Of a DNA stretch of 64,000 nucleotides, positions 61,943 to 64,000 are shown in pieces. The notes under the pieces were generated by a model. That model searched no databases and had not been told where the DNA came from. It was given only the letters and a program-made list of their open reading frames with translations. Both the position numbers and the translations under genes were made by a program. Origin of the DNA: Streptomyces alboniger (lineage in GTDB: Bacteria > Actinomycetota > Actinomycetes > Streptomycetales > Streptomycetaceae); NCBI RefSeq assembly GCF_008704395.1, contig NZ_CP023695.1, forward strand, positions 6,696,001 through 6,760,000. Reading direction: 5' to 3'. The stretch's first letter is position 1, and the number at the start of each line of letters is the position of its first letter.

Positions 61943-62863
61943 GTGAAGAGACACACCATGCGTACGACCCGGCTCGTGGCGGCACTCGTCCTGTCCGCGC
62001 TCGTCTCCACCGCCTGCGGCAAGGAGGGCAGCCCGCCGACGAAGGGCCCCGCGGCCGAGAAGCTCCCCGAATACCGGGTGGCCACAGGCTTCCAGCTGCC
62101 CCAGTCGTCGACCTGGCGGAAGGCCAAGAGCCGCGGCCGCTTCATCGTGGGCGCCAAGGAGGACCAGCCCTACCTCGGCGAGAAGGACCCCGCGACGGGC
62201 ACCTACTCGGGCTTCGACATCGAGATCGCCAAGATGATCTCGGCCTCGCTGGGTCTGGACCCCCGGCGGATCGAGTTCAGGACCATCGCGTCGGCCAACC
62301 GCGAAACCGCCCTGCAGAACGGGCAGATCGACTACTACGTCGGCACCTACACCATCAACGACAACCGCAAGAAGCTCGTCGGCTTCGGCGGCCCGTACTA
62401 CCTGGCGGGGCAGGGCCTGCTCGTACGGCACGACGAGGACGACATCAAGGGCCCCGGGGACCTGGCGGGCAAACGCGTCTGCTCGGCGGCAGGATCCACC
62501 CCCTACCAGCGCATCCAGCAGGAGTACCCGAAGGCCACCCTCGTCGCCTACGACACGTACTCCGTCTGCGTCGACAACCTGCTCACCTACCAGGTCGACG
62601 CCGTCACCACCGACGACGCGATCCTGATCGGCTACGCGGCCAAGGTGCCCGACGAACTCAAGGTGGTCGGCAAGCCGTTCTCCGAGGAGCCGTACGGCAT
62701 CGGGGTCCCCCGGCGCGACAACGCGCTGCGCCTCGCCATCGACGACGCCCTCGCCGCCGGTGAGAAGAACGGCGACTGGAAGAAGGCCTACGACGCCACG
62801 CTCGGGCTCTCCGGGGTGCCGGCGCCGAAGCCGCCCGCCATCGACCGCTACCCGGCGAACTGA
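61943..62863 (+). CDS. gluB: Glutamate-binding lipoprotein of the ABC transporter
   Basis: 306 residues from GTG 61943; ATG 61958 is the alternative. The signal peptide RLVAALVLSALVSTACGKEG ends in a Cys, giving a lipoprotein anchored to the membrane. The mature part is a type 3 solute-binding protein: FIVGAKEDQPYLGEKDPATG, YSGFDIEIAKMI, VGTYTINDNRK, GKRVCSAAGSTPYQ and VDAVTTDDAIL. It captures glutamate outside the cell for the permeases encoded downstream. Confidence 0.88.
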   Translation: MKRHTMRTTRLVAALVLSALVSTACGKEGSPPTKGPAAEKLPEYRVATGFQLPQSSTWRKAKSRGRFIVGAKEDQPYLGEKDPATGTYSGFDIEIAKMISASLGLDPRRIEFRTIASANRETALQNGQIDYYVGTYTINDNRKKLVGFGGPYYLAGQGLLVRHDEDDIKGPGDLAGKRVCSAAGSTPYQRIQQEYPKATLVAYDTYSVCVDNLLTYQVDAVTTDDAILIGYAAKVPDELKVVGKPFSEEPYGIGVPRRDNALRLAIDDALAAGEKNGDWKKAYDATLGLSGVPAPKPPAIDRYPAN

Positions 62864-62872
62864 GGAGGCGTC

Positions 62873-63517
62873 GTGGACGTACTGACAGACAACTTCTCCA
62901 CGTACGGCGACGGTTTCCTCGGCACCGTGGAACTCACCGTCTACGCCTCGGTCCTCGCACTCGTGCTCGGCTTCCTCATGGCCTCGTTCCGCGTCGCGCC
63001 CGTCGGCTCCTTCCGGGCCTTCGGCACGGTGTGGGTGGCGGTCCTGCGCAACACCCCGCTCACGCTGCTCTTCTTCGCCGTACTGCTCGGACTGCCGCGC
63101 TTCGGACTCGTGCTGCCCTTCAAGGTGTTCGCGGTCCTCGCGCTCGGCTGCTACACCTCCGCCTTCATCTGCGAGGCGCTCAGGTCGGGCATCAACACCG
63201 TGCCCAAGGGACAGGGCGAGGCGGCAAGGAGCCTCGGGATGTCCTTCGGCCAGACCCTGTCGATGGTGGTGCTGCCCCAGGCCTTCCGGTCCGTGATCGC
63301 CCCGGTCGGCTCCAACCTCATCGCGCTCGCCAAGAACTCCGCGATCGCCGGGGCCTTCAGCGTCACCGAGCTGCTCGGCACGTACAAGACGCTCAACGAG
63401 CTGGGTTACAACATCGTCTGGACCTTCGTCTGGATCGCCCTCGGCTACCTCATCATCACCCTCGCCATCAGCGCGGTCTTCAACATCCTCGAAAAGCGCT
63501 GGGGAGTCGCCCGATGA
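62873..63517 (+). CDS. gluC: Glutamate ABC transporter permease
   Basis: 214 residues from GTG 62873 (GAGGAGG upstream). Five or so membrane segments. The EAA-loop motif EALRSGINTVPKGQGEAARS, the start VELTVYASVLALVLGFLMAS and the end GYLIITLAISAVFNILEKRW are typical of HisM/GlnP permeases. The stop overlaps the next ATG (ATGA), so it forms a heterodimer with the next permease. Confidence 0.9.
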   Translation: MDVLTDNFSTYGDGFLGTVELTVYASVLALVLGFLMASFRVAPVGSFRAFGTVWVAVLRNTPLTLLFFAVLLGLPRFGLVLPFKVFAVLALGCYTSAFICEALRSGINTVPKGQGEAARSLGMSFGQTLSMVVLPQAFRSVIAPVGSNLIALAKNSAIAGAFSVTELLGTYKTLNELGYNIVWTFVWIALGYLIITLAISAVFNILEKRWGVAR

Positions 63518-64000
63518 AAGCCCTCTCCCACGATTCCACCGCCCTCTACGACATTCCGGGGCCCAGGACCGTACGGCGGCACAGGCTCTACGGGGTGCTC
63601 TCCACCCTCGTCGTCCTCGCCCTCGTCGGCTGGATCCTGTATCTGCTCTTCGACACCGACCAGTTCACCTCCACCAAGTGGGCGCCCTTCCAGTACGAGG
63701 GCATCCAGGAACTCCTCCTGCGGGGCCTCGGCAACACGCTCAAGGCCTTCGCGATCTCCGCGGTCCTCGCGCTCGCGCTCGGCGGACTGCTCGCCATGGG
63801 GCGGCTCTCGGAGCACCGGCCGGTGCGCTGGGTGGCCACGCTCCTCGTGGAGTTCTTCCGCGCGATGCCCGTCCTGGTCATGATCTTCTTTGTCTTCGTG
63901 GCGCTGAAGGTGCAGCCGCTGCCCGCGCTGGTCGCCGGACTCACGCTCTACAACGGCTCGGTGCTCGCCGAGGTCTTCCGCTCGGGCGTCAACTCCATGG
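63514..64000 (+). CDS. gluD: Glutamate ABC transporter second permease, cut by the window edge
   Basis: The first 162 residues are present from ATG 63514. An N-terminal cytoplasmic segment, LSTLVVLALVGWILYLLF (first membrane helix), then LLLRGLGNTLKAFAISAVLA, VEFFRAMPVLVMIFFVFVAL and LYNGSVLAEVFRSGVNSM, the beginning of the EAA loop. The rest lies beyond 64000. Confidence 0.88.
   Translation, partial: MKALSHDSTALYDIPGPRTVRRHRLYGVLSTLVVLALVGWILYLLFDTDQFTSTKWAPFQYEGIQELLLRGLGNTLKAFAISAVLALALGGLLAMGRLSEHRPVRWVATLLVEFFRAMPVLVMIFFVFVALKVQPLPALVAGLTLYNGSVLAEVFRSGVNSM

Overview
The window is high-GC actinobacterial DNA, most likely from a Streptomyces. Codon third positions are GC-rich, GTG/TTG starts are common, and the right flank carries typical Streptomyces chromosomal genes: a PcaL-like fusion, a beta-lactamase-fold protein, exodeoxyribonuclease III, a DUF6278-type protein and a gluABCD glutamate uptake operon. 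All calls come from reading the sequence and its translations. No database search was run.

The central observation is that about 57 kb (roughly 517-57481) is one integrated element. The first 99 bases of the pcaL-like gene occur twice, at 417-515 and 57382-57480. They are 85% identical, and 13 of the 15 differences fall at third codon positions. The right copy continues into the full gene. The left copy stops at TGGCACA and runs into unrelated DNA. A tyrosine recombinase gene (56159-57361) ends 20 bases before the right copy. The element therefore entered the 5' end of pcaL and supplies a replacement 5' end. I see no conjugation or replication genes.

The cargo looks like a composite defence island, left to right. 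(1) Nuclease and modification block: Mrr-like nuclease (980-1945), CoiA-like nuclease (2365-3519), HTH/N6-adenine methyltransferase (3958-6051) and a Ser/Thr kinase with a nonsense codon (7714-6269). (2) A pPIWI-RE operon (7956-17650): Fe-S RecB-type nuclease, REase, DinG-like helicase and pPIWI-RE protein. (3) A membrane operon with two Mrr-type nucleases and small membrane proteins (20115-18284). (4) A caspase-STAND-WD40 protein coupled to an alpha/beta hydrolase (22403-27792). (5) An ESCO-like zinc-finger acetyltransferase and a TcmP/DUF5131 pair (30484-34425). (6) Two secreted or anchored proteins (35568-38095). (7) A DEDD-exonuclease-like protein and a SLATT-type membrane protein (38978-42891). 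(8) An NB-ARC/TPR protein flanked by a two-helix membrane protein and a small helical protein, all three sharing a duplicated 17-18 residue motif that looks like an amyloid signalling sequence (44201-49838). (9) A 2H phosphoesterase and a REase-STAND ATPase (50719-51436).

The modules are separated by broken IS110-family copies whose right ends repeat the core ATAGGGGC. There are also IS5 and ISKra4 fragments, a relic integrase and a 45-base tRNA-Gly 3' fragment with its terminator. This pattern suggests stepwise assembly by insertion sequences and earlier integrative elements.
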